A DNA stretch of 64,000 nt from Methyloversatilis sp. XJ19-49. GTDB taxonomy: Bacteria; Pseudomonadota; Gammaproteobacteria; Burkholderiales; Rhodocyclaceae. The notes below the pieces were generated by a model that was given only the letters and a program-made list of their open reading frames with translations, was not told the DNA's origin and did not search any database. Location: the NCBI RefSeq assembly GCF_024580145.1, contig NZ_JANINI010000001.1:129550-193549 (forward strand), read 5' to 3'. How positions within the stretch are numbered: position 1 is the first letter of the stretch; every line of letters begins with the position of its first letter. Made by a program: the position numbers and the translations under genes. Positions 16,583-26,807 of this stretch are shown here, in pieces.

Positions 16583-17785
16583 ATGTACGCTGAACGTGTT
16601 CTTTCCGGCATGCGCCCGACCGGGCGCCTGCACCTCGGCCATTACCACGGGGTGCTGAAGAACTGGGTGCGTCTGCAACACGAGTACCCCTGTCTGTTCT
16701 TCGTCGCCGACTGGCACGCGCTGACCACCAACTATGAAGACACGCAGGTCATCGAACGCAGCGTGTGGGACATGCTGGTCGACTGGCTGGCGGCTGGCGT
16801 CGATCCGTCGCAGGCGACGCTGTTCATCCAGTCGAGGGTACCCGAGCATGCCGAACTGCACCTGCTGCTGTCGATGATGTGCCCGCTCGGCTGGCTGGAG
16901 CGCGTGCCGACCTACAAGGATCAGCAGGACAAGCTCTCCGACAGGGATCTGGCGACCTACGGCTTTCTCGGCTATCCGCTGCTGCAGTCGGCCGACATCC
17001 TGATCTACCGCGCCAATCTGGTGCCGGTGGGTGAGGATCAGGTGCCGCACGTCGAACTTACCCGTGAAGTCGCACGCCGCTTCAACCACCTGTACGGCCG
17101 CGAACCGGGGTTCGAGGAAAAGGCGCGCGAAGCGGTGAAGAAGCTTGGCGGCAAGCGCGGCAAGCTCTACGAGGAACTGCGCACGCTGTATCAGCAGGAA
17201 GGTCGCGACGAGGCACTGGAACAGGCGCATGCGCTGCTCGACGAGGCGCAGAGCCTGAGTCTGGGTGACCGCGAGCGGCTGTACGGCTACCTGGAAGGCG
17301 GCGGCAAGATGATTCTGGCCGAGCCCGGCGCGCTGCTGACTGAAGCGGCGCGCATGCCGGGACTGGATGGACAGAAGATGTCGAAGTCTTACAACAACAC
17401 GCTGATGCTTCGCGAAGAGCCGGATCTGGTGACCAAGAAGATCCGCGGCATGAAGACCGACACGCAGCGCGTGCGGCGTACCGACCCCGGTGACCCGGAT
17501 CGCTGCCCCGTCTGGCAGTTTCACGTCATCTATTCCGACGACAGCACGAAGCAGTGGGTGCAGGAGGGCTGTCGTTCGGCCGGCATCGGCTGCCTCGATT
17601 GCAAGCAGCCGGTGATCGATGCCGTGCTGAAGGAACAGGCGCCGATCCATGAACGTGCGCGGCAATACGAGGAAGACCCCATGCTGTTGCGCAACATCGT
17701 CGCCGACGGCTGCGAACGCGCGCGCAAGCTGGCGTCGGAAACGATGCGCGACGTGCGCGAAGCCATGGGTCTGAACTACGCCTGA
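16583..17785 (+). CDS. trpS: tryptophanyl-tRNA synthetase
   Basis: A 400-residue class I aminoacyl-tRNA synthetase: GMRPTGRLHLGHYHGVL with the HIGH-type motif at the N-terminus, LLQSADILIYRANLVPVGED, and the KMSKS loop GQKMSKSYNNTL at about residue 267. It is longer than E. coli TrpS (about 334) because of an insertion before KMSKS (about residues 180-255), as seen in many betaproteobacteria. It charges tRNA-Trp. Its stop overlaps the scpA start by one base (TGATG). Confidence 0.97.
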   Translation: MYAERVLSGMRPTGRLHLGHYHGVLKNWVRLQHEYPCLFFVADWHALTTNYEDTQVIERSVWDMLVDWLAAGVDPSQATLFIQSRVPEHAELHLLLSMMCPLGWLERVPTYKDQQDKLSDRDLATYGFLGYPLLQSADILIYRANLVPVGEDQVPHVELTREVARRFNHLYGREPGFEEKAREAVKKLGGKRGKLYEELRTLYQQEGRDEALEQAHALLDEAQSLSLGDRERLYGYLEGGGKMILAEPGALLTEAARMPGLDGQKMSKSYNNTLMLREEPDLVTKKIRGMKTDTQRVRRTDPGDPDRCPVWQFHVIYSDDSTKQWVQEGCRSAGIGCLDCKQPVIDAVLKEQAPIHERARQYEEDPMLLRNIVADGCERARKLASETMRDVREAMGLNYA

Positions 17786-18609
17786 TGTCGGGCGACGCGC
17801 TCCTGATTGAAGCCGCTGTACCGACACCGGTGCGGTTGTATGGCGAGACGCTGGAAAAACTTCCGCTCGACCTGTACATTCCGCCCGACGCGCTCGAAGT
17901 GTTCCTGGATGCGTTCCAGGGCCCGCTCGATCTGCTGCTCTACCTGATCCGCAAGGCGAATGTCGACATCCTCGATATTCCGATGGCGCCGCTGACTGCG
18001 CAGTATCTGGTCTATGTCGAGGCCATGCGCGAGCACCGCCTTGAACTTGCAGCCGAATATCTGCTGATGGCCGCGATGCTCCTGGAGATCAAATCCCGGA
18101 TGTTGCTGCCGCGTCCGCCGCGCGAATCGGCGGACGAAGGCGAGGATCCGCGTGCCGAACTCGTTCGGCGGCTGATCGAATACGAACAGATGAAGGCGGC
18201 ATCGCTGGCGCTCGACGCCATTCCGCGCGCGCAGCGCGAACACGAATGGGTGGGCGTGCAGGTCGCCGAGCGAATTGCCGAGATTCAACCTGCGGTGAGC
18301 GCGGTGGATCTGCAGCTGGCGTGGCTGGCGCTGATGCGACACGCCGACGTTACCCGTCACCACAAGGTCAGTCGCGAGGCCCTGTCGGTGCGTGAATTCA
18401 TGTCCGGCATCCTGCGACGCCTGACAGACGAAGGTTCGCTGCGCTTTGACCAGCTGTTCGAAGCCGGTGCGCCGGCAGCGCAGATGGTGGTGAATTTCCT
18501 CGCGGTACTTGAACTGGCCCGCGAGAACCTGATTGAACTGCTTCAGATTGAAGCTTTTGCGCCGATTTATGTCCGACACGCCACACCTGCTGTCGCCGAA
18601 TCCGTCTGA
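17785..18609 (+). CDS. scpA: segregation and condensation protein A
   Basis: A 274-residue kleisin: FQGPLDLLLYLIRKANVDIL near the N-terminus (SMC neck contact), a helical core EYLLMAAMLLEIKSRMLLP, and a C-terminal winged-helix part. With ScpB and SMC it compacts and segregates the chromosome. It overlaps trpS by one base at its start and scpB by 41 bases at its end, so the genes are tightly coupled. Confidence 0.95.
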   Translation: MSGDALLIEAAVPTPVRLYGETLEKLPLDLYIPPDALEVFLDAFQGPLDLLLYLIRKANVDILDIPMAPLTAQYLVYVEAMREHRLELAAEYLLMAAMLLEIKSRMLLPRPPRESADEGEDPRAELVRRLIEYEQMKAASLALDAIPRAQREHEWVGVQVAERIAEIQPAVSAVDLQLAWLALMRHADVTRHHKVSREALSVREFMSGILRRLTDEGSLRFDQLFEAGAPAAQMVVNFLAVLELARENLIELLQIEAFAPIYVRHATPAVAESV

Positions 18610-19138
18610 TATCAAGCGGATACTCGAAGCGGCGCTGCTCGCAGCGCAGGACGCACTTTCGATCGCCGAACTCAGACGGATGTTCGATGAGGAACTGGAA
18701 GCGTCGGTGCTCCGTCGACTGCTCGACGAATTGCGCGACGACTGGTCGGGGCGCGGTGTCGAACTGATACAGATCGCGTCCGGGTGGCGTTTTCGCACCC
18801 GTGCGGATCTGCAGCCGTATCTGGAAAAACTGAAGAACGAAAAGCCGCCACGCTACTCGCGTGCGGTTCTGGAAACGCTGGCGATCATTGCGTATCGCCA
18901 GCCGGTGACGCGCGGCGACATCGAAGACATCCGCGGGGTGTCGGTGTCGCCGGGCATCATCAAGGCGCTTGAAGGTCGCGGCTGGATCGACAGCGTAGGT
19001 TACCGGGAAGTCCCCGGGCGGCCGGCACTGTATGCCACGACTCGACGATTCCTCGACGATCTGGGGCTGCGCACGCTTGCCGAGCTGCCACCCCTGGCCG
19101 AACTACAGAAGGTGATGAATTTCGATGATGCAAGGTAA
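18569..19138 (+). CDS. scpB: segregation and condensation protein B
   Basis: A 189-residue protein with tandem winged-helix domains: [20 protein letters not shown] and [20 protein letters not shown] with [13 protein letters not shown]. ScpB dimers bind ScpA in the SMC condensin. The start at 18569 (MSDTPHLLS) is preferred to an upstream in-frame ATG at 18533. It overlaps scpA at the 5' end and rluB at the 3' end. Confidence 0.95.
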   Translation: MSDTPHLLSPNPSDIKRILEAALLAAQDALSIAELRRMFDEELEASVLRRLLDELRDDWSGRGVELIQIASGWRFRTRADLQPYLEKLKNEKPPRYSRAVLETLAIIAYRQPVTRGDIEDIRGVSVSPGIIKALEGRGWIDSVGYREVPGRPALYATTRRFLDDLGLRTLAELPPLAELQKVMNFDDAR

Positions 19139-20186
19139 GCGTAGACCGGGCGGGCCCCAGGTCAATGGCAACGTGGCCAATTACAGATCGCAGGACAGCC
19201 GTCCCAAGAAGCGCGGTCCGGTCGTGTTTTCCGAGCCGCAGAAGCTGCACAAGATGCTTGCTGACATGGGACTCGGGTCGCGCCGCGAGCTCGAAGACTG
19301 GATCGTTGCCGGGCGCATCAGCGTGAACGCGCTGCCGGCGCACGTCGGCCAGCGTGTCGGGCCGGAAGACAAGGTTCGCGTCAATGGCAAGCTCATCCAC
19401 ATCCACTTCGCGCCGCGCGCACCGCGCGTTCTGATCTACCACAAGCCGGAAGGTGAAATCGTGTCGCGCGACGATCCGGAAGGACGGCCGTCGGTGTTCG
19501 ACAAACTCCCGCGCGTCGGTGGCGGCCGCTGGATCGCTGTCGGACGGCTGGACTTCAATACTTCGGGGCTGCTTGTATTCACGACCAGTGGCGAGCTGGC
19601 CAACAAGATGATGCACCCGAGCTACGAGCTCGAACGCGAGTACGCCGTGCGCCTGATCGGCGAACTGACCGACGAACAGGCCACCCGCCTGACCGCCGGC
19701 ATCGAGCTCGACGACGGCATTGCGAAGTTCAATGCACTGTCCGACGGTGGCGGCGAAGGATCCAATCACTGGTATCGCGTCACCATTTCGGAAGGTCGAA
19801 ATCGCGAGGTCCGGCGCATGTTCGAGGCCGTCGGCCTGGCGGTGAGCCGCCTGATGCGCGTGCGCTATGGCCCGTTCGAATTGCCACGCCGCCTGCACCG
19901 TGGCGAAGCGGAAGAACTGAAGCCGGAAGACGTATCGCGCCTGCTGACCGCCGTACCGGCCGCAGGCAAGCCGCGTGCGAAATCTGCAGAGGCTGCTCCG
20001 GCATCCAAACCGGGGCAGGGCAACGGCCGCCGGCGCGGCCCGCGCAAGCCGCGCGAACCGGGCAACGGCGCACCGTCCGGTCAGGCGCCGGTCCAGGCAC
20101 AGCGTGCCGACGGCGAAACGACGCCGCGCAAACGCGCACCGCGACGCCGGCGTCGTCCCTCGGCCGCCCCGGCCGGAGAATCCTGA
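19125..20186 (+). CDS. rluB: 23S rRNA pseudouridine synthase, RluB-type
   Basis: A 353-residue RsuA-family enzyme. A basic N-terminal leader (1-35) precedes an S4 RNA-binding domain ([20 protein letters not shown]) and the catalytic domain with [14 protein letters not shown] (catalytic Asp) and [20 protein letters not shown]. RluB converts U2605 of 23S rRNA. The C-terminal 100 residues are a disordered Arg/Lys/Pro/Ala-rich tail likely to bind RNA nonspecifically. The scpB-rluB overlap is conserved in many proteobacteria. Confidence 0.95.
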   Translation: MMQGKRRPGGPQVNGNVANYRSQDSRPKKRGPVVFSEPQKLHKMLADMGLGSRRELEDWIVAGRISVNALPAHVGQRVGPEDKVRVNGKLIHIHFAPRAPRVLIYHKPEGEIVSRDDPEGRPSVFDKLPRVGGGRWIAVGRLDFNTSGLLVFTTSGELANKMMHPSYELEREYAVRLIGELTDEQATRLTAGIELDDGIAKFNALSDGGGEGSNHWYRVTISEGRNREVRRMFEAVGLAVSRLMRVRYGPFELPRRLHRGEAEELKPEDVSRLLTAVPAAGKPRAKSAEAAPASKPGQGNGRRRGPRKPREPGNGAPSGQAPVQAQRADGETTPRKRAPRRRRRPSAAPAGES

Positions 20187-20228
20187 CTTTCAAAACATCC
20201 TTGTGCGCTGGCAATCTGGCCATTCATG

Positions 20229-20258
20229 TTGAAGTGGATTGTCGCGCTCTGATACACT
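20229..20258 (+). promoter_or_regulatory. predicted sigma-70 promoter of the rimP-nusA-infB operon
   Basis: TTGAAG (20229-20234), an 18-base spacer and TACACT (20253-20258). The -10 is preceded by TG one base upstream (TGATACACT), an extended -10. It lies in the rluB-rimP gap and would give a leader of roughly 80 bases. Confidence 0.6.
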
Positions 20259-20296
20259 AACGGACTTGTCGCGCTGGCGGTGCCGGCGTTTGTTTG

Positions 20297-20318
20297 ATGG
20301 GCGGTCAGCCCATTTTTT
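20297..20318 (+). terminator. intrinsic terminator/attenuator in the rimP leader
   Basis: ATGGGC, loop GGTCA, GCCCAT and a run of six T. It lies between the predicted promoter and the rimP start (20348), so it could act as an attenuator of the nusA operon, or simply end readthrough from rluB. Confidence 0.65.
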
Positions 20319-20347
20319 ATTTGTGCGTCCGGAATTGTGTTGCAAGG

Positions 20348-20800
20348 ATGAATGTTGCAGAGCTCATCGAGCAGGCGGTAAGCGGGCTCGGATACGAACT
20401 GGTCGATGTTGAAACGTCCCCGCGCGGGCGCCTGCTGCGCATTTTCATCGATGCGGAGCAGGGCATCACTGTGGATGATTGCGTGACGGTGAGTAATCAC
20501 CTTTCACGACTTTTCACCGTTGAAAACGTCGATTACGACCGGCTCGAAGTGTCGTCGCCGGGTCTCGACAGACCGCTCAAGAAAGCGGCCGACTTCATCC
20601 GTTTCACCGGGCAGGAAGCGCAGCTTCGGCTACGCATCCCGTTGAACAACCAGAGAAGTTTCAGCGGGCGCCTGGCAGGCGTCAGCGACGGCCGACTGAC
20701 CATGGAAATCAAGGGTGTGGCACACGAGTTCGAGTTGTCGCAGATCGAGCGCGCCCGTCTGGTGCCGGACTTTGAACGCAAGCAGGAGTTGAAACGATGA
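20348..20800 (+). CDS. rimP: ribosome maturation factor RimP
   Basis: A 150-residue protein starting [20 protein letters not shown], with the N-terminal alpha/beta domain ([29 protein letters not shown]) and the Sm-like C-terminal domain. It is needed for 30S subunit maturation. AAGGATG-type context precedes the ATG at 20348; an in-frame TTG at 20294 lies in the leader hairpin region and is unlikely. It overlaps nusA by 4 bases. Confidence 0.97.
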   Translation: MNVAELIEQAVSGLGYELVDVETSPRGRLLRIFIDAEQGITVDDCVTVSNHLSRLFTVENVDYDRLEVSSPGLDRPLKKAADFIRFTGQEAQLRLRIPLNNQRSFSGRLAGVSDGRLTMEIKGVAHEFELSQIERARLVPDFERKQELKR

Positions 20801-22269
20801 GTCGCGAGATTCTGTTGCTGGTTGATGCGCTGGCGCGCGAAAAGAATGTCGCCCGCGAAGTGGTGTTTGGCGCACTTGAATCTGCACTGGCTTCGGCCAC
20901 GAAGAAGCGTACCCATGACGACGCCGACGTGCGCGTGACCATCGACCGCGAAACCGGCGAGTACGAATCCTTCCGGCGCTGGCTGGTGGTACCTGACAGC
21001 GAATTCGAAAACGAAGAGGCGCAGATCGGTCTGACCGATGCGCAGGAACAGATTGCCGACGTTCAGCTCGATGAATACATCGAAGAAGCCCTCGAGCCGA
21101 TCGATTTCGGTCGCATCGGCGCACAGGCAGCCAAGCAGGTCATCCTGCAGCGCATCCGCGATGCCGAGCGCGAACAGATCCTGAGCGATTTCCTCGAACG
21201 CAAGGACCATCTGGTCACCGGCACCATCAAGCGCATCGAACGCGGCAACGCCATCATCGAATGCGGTCGTCTGGAAGCTCTGCTGCCGCGGGAACACATC
21301 ATTGCGCGGGAAAACCTGCGTGTCGGCGATCGCGTCAAGGCCATTCTGCTGCGTGTGGATCGCCAGGCGCGCGGCCCGCAGATCATCCTGTCGCGCACGG
21401 TGCCGGAATTCATCATGAAGCTGTTCGAGCTTGAAGTACCCGAGATCGAAGACGGCCTGATCGAAATCAAGGGCGCGGCACGCGACCCCGGCATTCGCGC
21501 GAAGATTGCGGTGAAATCAAACGACCCGCGCGTCGATCCGCAGGGCACCTGCATCGGCATGCGTGGGTCGCGCGTGCAGGCGGTGACCAATGAACTGGGC
21601 GGCGAGCGGGTGGATATCATTCTCTGGTCGCCCGATCCGGCCCAATTCGTCATCGGTGCGCTGGCGCCGGCCGAAGTTGCGAGTATCGTCGTCGACGAGG
21701 ACGCCCACAGCATGGATGTCGTCGTCAGCGAGGACAATCTGGCGATCGCCATCGGGCGCAGCGGCCAGAACGTGCGCCTCGCATCCGAGCTGACAGGCTG
21801 GAAGATCAACCTGATGACCATCGAGCAGTCGGCCGCCAAGTCCGATGCCGAGAATGCGGCCATCCGGCTGCTGTTCATGGCGAAGCTCGATGTGGATGAA
21901 GAGGTGGCCGACATCCTGATCGAGGAAGGCTTCTCGACGCTGGAAGAAGTTGCCTATGTGCCGCTTGCCGAAGTGCTCGAAATCGAAGCTTTCGACGAAG
22001 ATACGGTGAATGAACTGCGCAACCGCGCACGCAACGTGTTGCTGACCGAAGCCATCGTGGACGAGGAGCAGCTGGAGCAGGTCGATGACGATCTGCTCGG
22101 GCTGGACGGCATGGACAAGCCACTGGCTGCGCAGCTTGCGCGAGCCAATGTGCGATCGCGTGACGATCTCGCAGATCTGGCGGTCGATGAACTGGTTGAA
22201 ATCGCCGGCATCGATTCCGCACGTGCGACATCGCTGATTACCACTGCGCGCGCGCACTGGTTTGAATAA
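20797..22269 (+). CDS. nusA: transcription termination/antitermination factor NusA
   Basis: A 490-residue NusA. Domains in order: N-terminal RNA polymerase-binding domain (1-130), S1 (about 133-200, [20 protein letters not shown]), KH1 and KH2 (about 200-345, with [14 protein letters not shown] and [14 protein letters not shown]), and two acidic C-terminal helix-hairpin-helix repeats (about 360-490). It controls pausing, termination and rRNA antitermination. It sits in the classical rimP-nusA-infB order and can autoregulate this operon in other bacteria. Confidence 0.98.
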   Translation: MSREILLLVDALAREKNVAREVVFGALESALASATKKRTHDDADVRVTIDRETGEYESFRRWLVVPDSEFENEEAQIGLTDAQEQIADVQLDEYIEEALEPIDFGRIGAQAAKQVILQRIRDAEREQILSDFLERKDHLVTGTIKRIERGNAIIECGRLEALLPREHIIARENLRVGDRVKAILLRVDRQARGPQIILSRTVPEFIMKLFELEVPEIEDGLIEIKGAARDPGIRAKIAVKSNDPRVDPQGTCIGMRGSRVQAVTNELGGERVDIILWSPDPAQFVIGALAPAEVASIVVDEDAHSMDVVVSEDNLAIAIGRSGQNVRLASELTGWKINLMTIEQSAAKSDAENAAIRLLFMAKLDVDEEVADILIEEGFSTLEEVAYVPLAEVLEIEAFDEDTVNELRNRARNVLLTEAIVDEEQLEQVDDDLLGLDGMDKPLAAQLARANVRSRDDLADLAVDELVEIAGIDSARATSLITTARAHWFE

Positions 22270-22281
22270 TCGAGGACAGGT

Positions 22282-25026
22282 ATGGCGTTGATGAGTGTTT
22301 CCCAATTTGCGACCGAGCTGAAAATGCCGGCTGCCACGCTGCTTGAGCAGCTGAGGCATGCGGGTGTCGACAAGCAGAGCGAACGTGATTCGCTGACCGA
22401 GCAGGACAAGTCCCGTCTGCTCGACTACCTGCGTCGTCAGCACGGTGACACCGCGGGAAAGACGAAAATCACGCTGACCCGTCGCGAAACGACCGAAATC
22501 AAGGCGACCAATTCATCCGGACAGGCTCGAACCGTTCAGGTTGAAGTGCGCAAGAAGCGCGTGCTGGTCAAGCGGGATCCGGCGGAGCTTCTGGCTGAAG
22601 AGGCCGCACAAAAGGCGGTCGCCGAAGCGCCGGTGGTCGAAGAGCTGGTCGTGCCCGAGCCGGTCGCGATTCCCGAGCCGGTGGAAGTTCCTGTCGTGGT
22701 CCCGGTTGCAGAGCCGGAGCCGGAACCTGTTGCAGCGGTAATCGAAGAAGTCGCCGTCGAGCCGGTACCGGAAATCGCGGTGGAGGAGGCGGTTTCAGAG
22801 GTCGTTCCAGAGGCGCCCGTCCTGCGCGCACCGACTGCCCGCGAACGCGAAGCCAAGCGTCACTCGGAATTGCTGGCCATCCAGGAGCGCGAGCTCAAGG
22901 CCAAGAAGGAACGCGAAGTTCAGGTACGTCTCGACATCGAGGCGCGTCAGGTGCGTGCCCTGGAAGAAGAGGCCGCCAAGGAGAAGGCGGCGGCAGAGGC
23001 TGCAAAAGCGGCAACCGCTGCACCGAAGGCGACACCTGGAACCCTGCACAAGCCGGCCAAGGTCGAAGACAAGGGTGCCAAGGCCAAGCCGGCACCGGCC
23101 GCCAAGGCGAAGCCCGGCACGGCATGGAAGGACGACGCGGCGAAGCGCCGCCAGATCAAGACCCGCGGTGACGCTGGCACCGGCGGCTGGCGTGGCGGTC
23201 CCAAGGGACGCAACCATCGCGACCACGACCAGGGCGGCCAGCAGCAGGCACCGGTCGAGGCCGTGGTGCGTGAGGTGCTGGTGCCGGAAACGATTTCGGT
23301 GGCCGATCTGGCGCACAAGATGGCGATCAAGGCCACAGAACTGATCAAGGTGCTGATGAAGCTCGGTCAGATGGTCACGATCAATCAGGTGCTTGATCAG
23401 GAAACGGCCATGATTCTGGTCGAGGAAATGGGCCACATCGCCAAGCCGGCGAAGCTGGACGACCCGGAAGCCTTCCTCGGCGAAACCACGGAAGAACACA
23501 GGGACGTCGAGCTGCTGCCGCGCGCGCCGGTCGTGACCGTCATGGGTCACGTCGACCACGGCAAGACCTCGCTGCTCGACTACATCCGGCGTGCCCGGGT
23601 GGCCGCAGGCGAAGCGGGTGGCATCACGCAGCACATCGGCGCCTATCACGTCGATACGCCGCGCGGCATGATCACCTTCCTCGACACGCCGGGTCACGAG
23701 GCCTTCACGGCCATGCGTGCCCGCGGTGCCAAGGCAACCGACCTCGTGATTCTGGTGGTCGCTGCGGACGACGGCGTGATGCCGCAGACGCGCGAAGCCA
23801 TCCACCACGCCAAGGCGGCCAATGTGCCGCTGATCGTGGCGATCAACAAGATCGACAAGCCGGGCGCCAGCCCGGATCGCGTCAAGCAGGAACTGGTGGC
23901 CGAAGGCGTCGTGCCGGAAGAATACGGTGGTGATTCGCCGTTCATTTCGGTATCCGCCAAGGTCGGTACCGGCATCGATGAATTGCTCGAGAATGTGCTG
24001 CTGCAGGCCGAAGTGCTTGAACTGACCGCCCCGCGCGACGCGCCGGCCCGCGGTCTGGTGATCGAAGCACGCCTTGACAAGGGCAAGGGCCCGGTGGCGT
24101 CCGTGCTGGTGCAGCAGGGCACGCTCAAGCGCGGAGACATCATTCTGTGCGGTCAGGTCTTCGGTCGCGTACGGGCCATGCTCGACGAAGCGGGCAAGTC
24201 GATCAGCGAAGCCGGCCCGTCCATACCGGTCGAGATTCAGGGCCTGTCCGACGTTCCTGCCGCGGGCGACGAAGCGCTCGTGCTGGGCGACGAACGCAAG
24301 GCGCGCGAAATCGCGCTGTTCCGTCAGGGCAAGTTCCGCGACGTGAAGCTGGCCAAGCAGCAGGCGGCGAAGCTGGAATCGATGTTCGAGCAGATGGGCG
24401 AGGGCGAGGTCAAGATCCTTCCGCTCATCATCAAGGCCGATGTGCAGGGTTCGCAGGAAGCGCTGGTGCAGTCGCTCACCAAGCTATCGACACCGGAAGT
24501 GCGGGTGCAGGTCATCCACGCAGCGGTCGGCGGCATTTCGGAAACCGACGTCAATCTGGCGCAGGCTTCGAAGGGCGTCATCATCGGCTTCAACGTGCGT
24601 GCCGACGTCGGCGCCCGCAAGCTGGCCGAAAACTTCGGTGTCGACATCCGCTACTACACGATCATCTACGAAGCTGTCGATGAAGTGAAGGCTGCGCTGT
24701 CCGGCATGCTGTCGCCGGAGAAGCGCGAGAACATCCTGGGTACCGTGGAAATCCGCCAGGTGTTCCGCGGCACCAAGATCGGCACCATTGCCGGCTGCAT
24801 GGTCACCTCGGGTCTGGTCAAGCGTGGCGCCAGTGCGCGCCTGCTGCGCAACAACGTGGTCGTCTGGACCGGCGAACTCGAATCGCTCAAGCGTTTCAAG
24901 GACGACGTGAAGGAAGTGAAGGAAGGCTACGAGTGCGGCCTGTCGCTGCGCGGCTACAACGAAATCGAAGAACTCGACCAGCTCGAAGTGTTCGAGATCG
25001 AAGAGATTGCCCGCAAGCTGGCCTGA
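22282..25026 (+). CDS. infB: translation initiation factor IF-2
   Basis: A 914-residue GTPase. The N-terminal part has an IF2N subdomain ([20 protein letters not shown]), a long Glu/Pro/Val/Ala-rich linker (about 100-330) and a second IF2N ([20 protein letters not shown]). The G domain shows [12 protein letters not shown] (G1), [15 protein letters not shown] (G3) and NKIDKPGA (G4). Domains II, III and IV (fMet-tRNA binding, [14 protein letters not shown]) follow. Length is normal for betaproteobacteria. The gene starts 12 bases after nusA. Confidence 0.98.
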   Translation: MALMSVSQFATELKMPAATLLEQLRHAGVDKQSERDSLTEQDKSRLLDYLRRQHGDTAGKTKITLTRRETTEIKATNSSGQARTVQVEVRKKRVLVKRDPAELLAEEAAQKAVAEAPVVEELVVPEPVAIPEPVEVPVVVPVAEPEPEPVAAVIEEVAVEPVPEIAVEEAVSEVVPEAPVLRAPTAREREAKRHSELLAIQERELKAKKEREVQVRLDIEARQVRALEEEAAKEKAAAEAAKAATAAPKATPGTLHKPAKVEDKGAKAKPAPAAKAKPGTAWKDDAAKRRQIKTRGDAGTGGWRGGPKGRNHRDHDQGGQQQAPVEAVVREVLVPETISVADLAHKMAIKATELIKVLMKLGQMVTINQVLDQETAMILVEEMGHIAKPAKLDDPEAFLGETTEEHRDVELLPRAPVVTVMGHVDHGKTSLLDYIRRARVAAGEAGGITQHIGAYHVDTPRGMITFLDTPGHEAFTAMRARGAKATDLVILVVAADDGVMPQTREAIHHAKAANVPLIVAINKIDKPGASPDRVKQELVAEGVVPEEYGGDSPFISVSAKVGTGIDELLENVLLQAEVLELTAPRDAPARGLVIEARLDKGKGPVASVLVQQGTLKRGDIILCGQVFGRVRAMLDEAGKSISEAGPSIPVEIQGLSDVPAAGDEALVLGDERKAREIALFRQGKFRDVKLAKQQAAKLESMFEQMGEGEVKILPLIIKADVQGSQEALVQSLTKLSTPEVRVQVIHAAVGGISETDVNLAQASKGVIIGFNVRADVGARKLAENFGVDIRYYTIIYEAVDEVKAALSGMLSPEKRENILGTVEIRQVFRGTKIGTIAGCMVTSGLVKRGASARLLRNNVVVWTGELESLKRFKDDVKEVKEGYECGLSLRGYNEIEELDQLEVFEIEEIARKLA

Positions 25027-25044
25027 TATCGGCCCGCCCACCAG

Positions 25045-25419
25045 ATGAGCGAACGTTATTCACGCAGCGACAGGGTGTCGGAAGCGATCAGGCGCGAACT
25101 TGCGCAATTGATCGCGACCGAGTTGAAGGACCCGCGCGTCGGCATGATTTCGCTGACCGCGGTCGAGATCACGCCCGACTACGCGCACGCCAAGATTTTC
25201 TACACCACGATGGCGGAGGGTGAGGCGCTGGAGCACATCCAGGAAGGCCTGGTACGCGCCTCCGGTTTCCTGCGCCGCGAACTGGGCCGCCGGGTGCGCA
25301 TCCACACGACGCCGGCGCTGCATTTCGTTCACGACGAGACACTTGCACGCGCCGATCACCTGTCGCGCCTGATCGACAAGGCGCTGCATTCCGGACCTTC
25401 CTCGAGCGGCGAAGACTGA
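25045..25419 (+). CDS. rbfA: ribosome-binding factor A
   Basis: A 124-residue KH-like protein (SDRVSEAIRRELAQLIATEL, RVGMISLTAVEITPDYAHAK, LGRRVRIHTTPALHFVHDET) needed for 16S rRNA 5'-end processing and cold adaptation of 30S subunits. It follows infB by 18 bases and precedes truB by 1 base. Confidence 0.97.
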   Translation: MSERYSRSDRVSEAIRRELAQLIATELKDPRVGMISLTAVEITPDYAHAKIFYTTMAEGEALEHIQEGLVRASGFLRRELGRRVRIHTTPALHFVHDETLARADHLSRLIDKALHSGPSSSGED

Positions 25420-25420
25420 G

Positions 25421-26350
25421 TTGCAACCCCGTTCGCGCTGGAAAGCGGTTCATGGCGTGCTGCTGCTCGACAAGCCCATCGGTCTGAGCTCCAACGACGC
25501 GCTTCAGAAAGCACGCCGTCTGTTCCAGGCCGCCCGCGCGGGTCACACCGGTACGCTCGATCCTCTTGCCAGCGGGCTGCTTCCCGTCTGTTTCGGTGAT
25601 GCAACGCGCTTTGCCGGACTGATGCTGGATGCCGACAAGGAGTATCTCGCGCAGGTCAGGCTGGGCGTGCGCACCAGCACCGGCGACGCCGAGGGCGAAA
25701 TCCTCGACACCCGTCCGGTCGACGTAAGTCTCGAACGCCTGCTGGGCGCACTGGCAGCCCACCGCGGCGACATCGCGCAGATTCCGCCGATGCACTCCGC
25801 ACTCAAGCACCAGGGCAAGGCGCTGTACGAATACGCGCGTGCCGGCGAAACCATCGAGCGCGCAGTGCGCCACGTACGCATCCTCGACATCGAATTGCTC
25901 GACTGCGCACTGCCCGCATTTTCGATGCGGGTGCGCTGCAGCAAGGGCACCTACATCCGCACGCTGGCCGAAGACATCGGCGAAATGCTCGGCTGCGGTG
26001 CGCATCTGAGCGGATTGCGGCGCACGCTGACCGGTCCCTTGTCACTCGACACCGCACATACGCTCGAAGCGCTCGCCGCGCTCGACGAGGCGCAACGCAT
26101 GAGTCTGCTGCTTCCGCCCGACTGTCTTTTGCAGGATCTGCCGGCCTGCCAGCTCGATGGCGAGTCGGCACGACGGCTGATCCAGGGGCAGATCGTGCCG
26201 CTTGAGGCCGTCGCGGACGGCGGGTCCATGGTCGACGGACAGGTCACCCGGGCCTATGACGGCACAGTGTTTCTCGGACTGGTCAGTGCATGTTCCGGTC
26301 GATTGCAGGTGAAACGCCTTTTGCCTCAGGAAAGTGGCCAAAAGGCTTGA
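25421..26350 (+). CDS. truB: tRNA pseudouridine(55) synthase TruB, TTG start
   Basis: A 309-residue TruB family enzyme: GVLLLDKPIGLSSNDALQKA, the catalytic GHTGTLDPLASGLLPV (Asp nucleophile), KEYLAQVRLG and CSKGTYIRTLAEDIG, plus a C-terminal PUA-like region. It makes pseudouridine 55 in the T-loop of tRNAs. The only start compatible with the family N-terminus is TTG at 25421, two bases after the rbfA stop codon. Confidence 0.96.
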   Translation: MQPRSRWKAVHGVLLLDKPIGLSSNDALQKARRLFQAARAGHTGTLDPLASGLLPVCFGDATRFAGLMLDADKEYLAQVRLGVRTSTGDAEGEILDTRPVDVSLERLLGALAAHRGDIAQIPPMHSALKHQGKALYEYARAGETIERAVRHVRILDIELLDCALPAFSMRVRCSKGTYIRTLAEDIGEMLGCGAHLSGLRRTLTGPLSLDTAHTLEALAALDEAQRMSLLLPPDCLLQDLPACQLDGESARRLIQGQIVPLEAVADGGSMVDGQVTRAYDGTVFLGLVSACSGRLQVKRLLPQESGQKA

Positions 26351-26374
26351 GATTGCGCCGTTCTGGCGTATAAT
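26347..26374 (+). promoter_or_regulatory. predicted sigma-70 promoter of rpsO
   Basis: TTGAGA (26347-26352), a 16-base spacer and a perfect TATAAT (26369-26374). The -35 overlaps the truB stop region. The start of rpsO is 33 bases downstream, leaving a short leader. Confidence 0.75.
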
Positions 26375-26406
26375 TTTGGGTTTTCCAGACGAGAGAGTTT
26401 AGATAG

Positions 26407-26676
26407 ATGGCTATCGTTACCGCCGAAAAAGCCCGCATTGTGGCTGACTTCCAGCGCGTGGCCGGCGATACGGGGTCACCCGAAGTCCAGGTTGCCCTGC
26501 TGACCGCACGCATCAATGGCCTCACCGGCCATTTCAAGGAACACGTGAAAGACCACCACTCCCGCCGTGGTCTGCTCAAGATGGTAAGCCAGCGTCGCAA
26601 GCTGCTTGATTACCTCAAGCGCACCGATGCAGACAGCTATCGTGCGCTGATCGGACGTCTCGGGCTGCGCAAGTAA
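26407..26676 (+). CDS. rpsO: 30S ribosomal protein S15
   Basis: An 89-residue S15: [40 protein letters not shown] and a C-terminal LIGRLGLRK. It is a primary 16S rRNA binder at the h20-h22 junction. It has its own promoter upstream and a strong terminator before pnp, the same arrangement as in E. coli. Confidence 0.99.
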   Translation: MAIVTAEKARIVADFQRVAGDTGSPEVQVALLTARINGLTGHFKEHVKDHHSRRGLLKMVSQRRKLLDYLKRTDADSYRALIGRLGLRK

Positions 26677-26723
26677 TTGCTTCTGCAGACTACGGTCAAG
26701 CCTTCATCGGCCTGACACAACAC

Positions 26724-26762
26724 ACCGGCGTGAGTCCATGCGACTCCGCCGGTTTGTTTTTT
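26724..26762 (+). terminator. intrinsic terminator between rpsO and pnp
   Basis: Outer stem ACCGGCG (26724-26730) with CGCCGGT (26747-26753), inner stem GAGTC (26732-26736) with GACTC (26742-26746), then TTGTTTTTT. One T bulges between the stems. Partial readthrough would feed pnp. Confidence 0.9.
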
Positions 26763-26807
26763 GGCGGGCGCGCAAGTCCGCCGTGAATCGAAACGAAAGG
26801 AATCAAC

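Noticed and set aside
16178-17827. 549-codon minus-strand ORF opposite trpS
   Set aside because: Antisense of an unambiguous tryptophanyl-tRNA synthetase.
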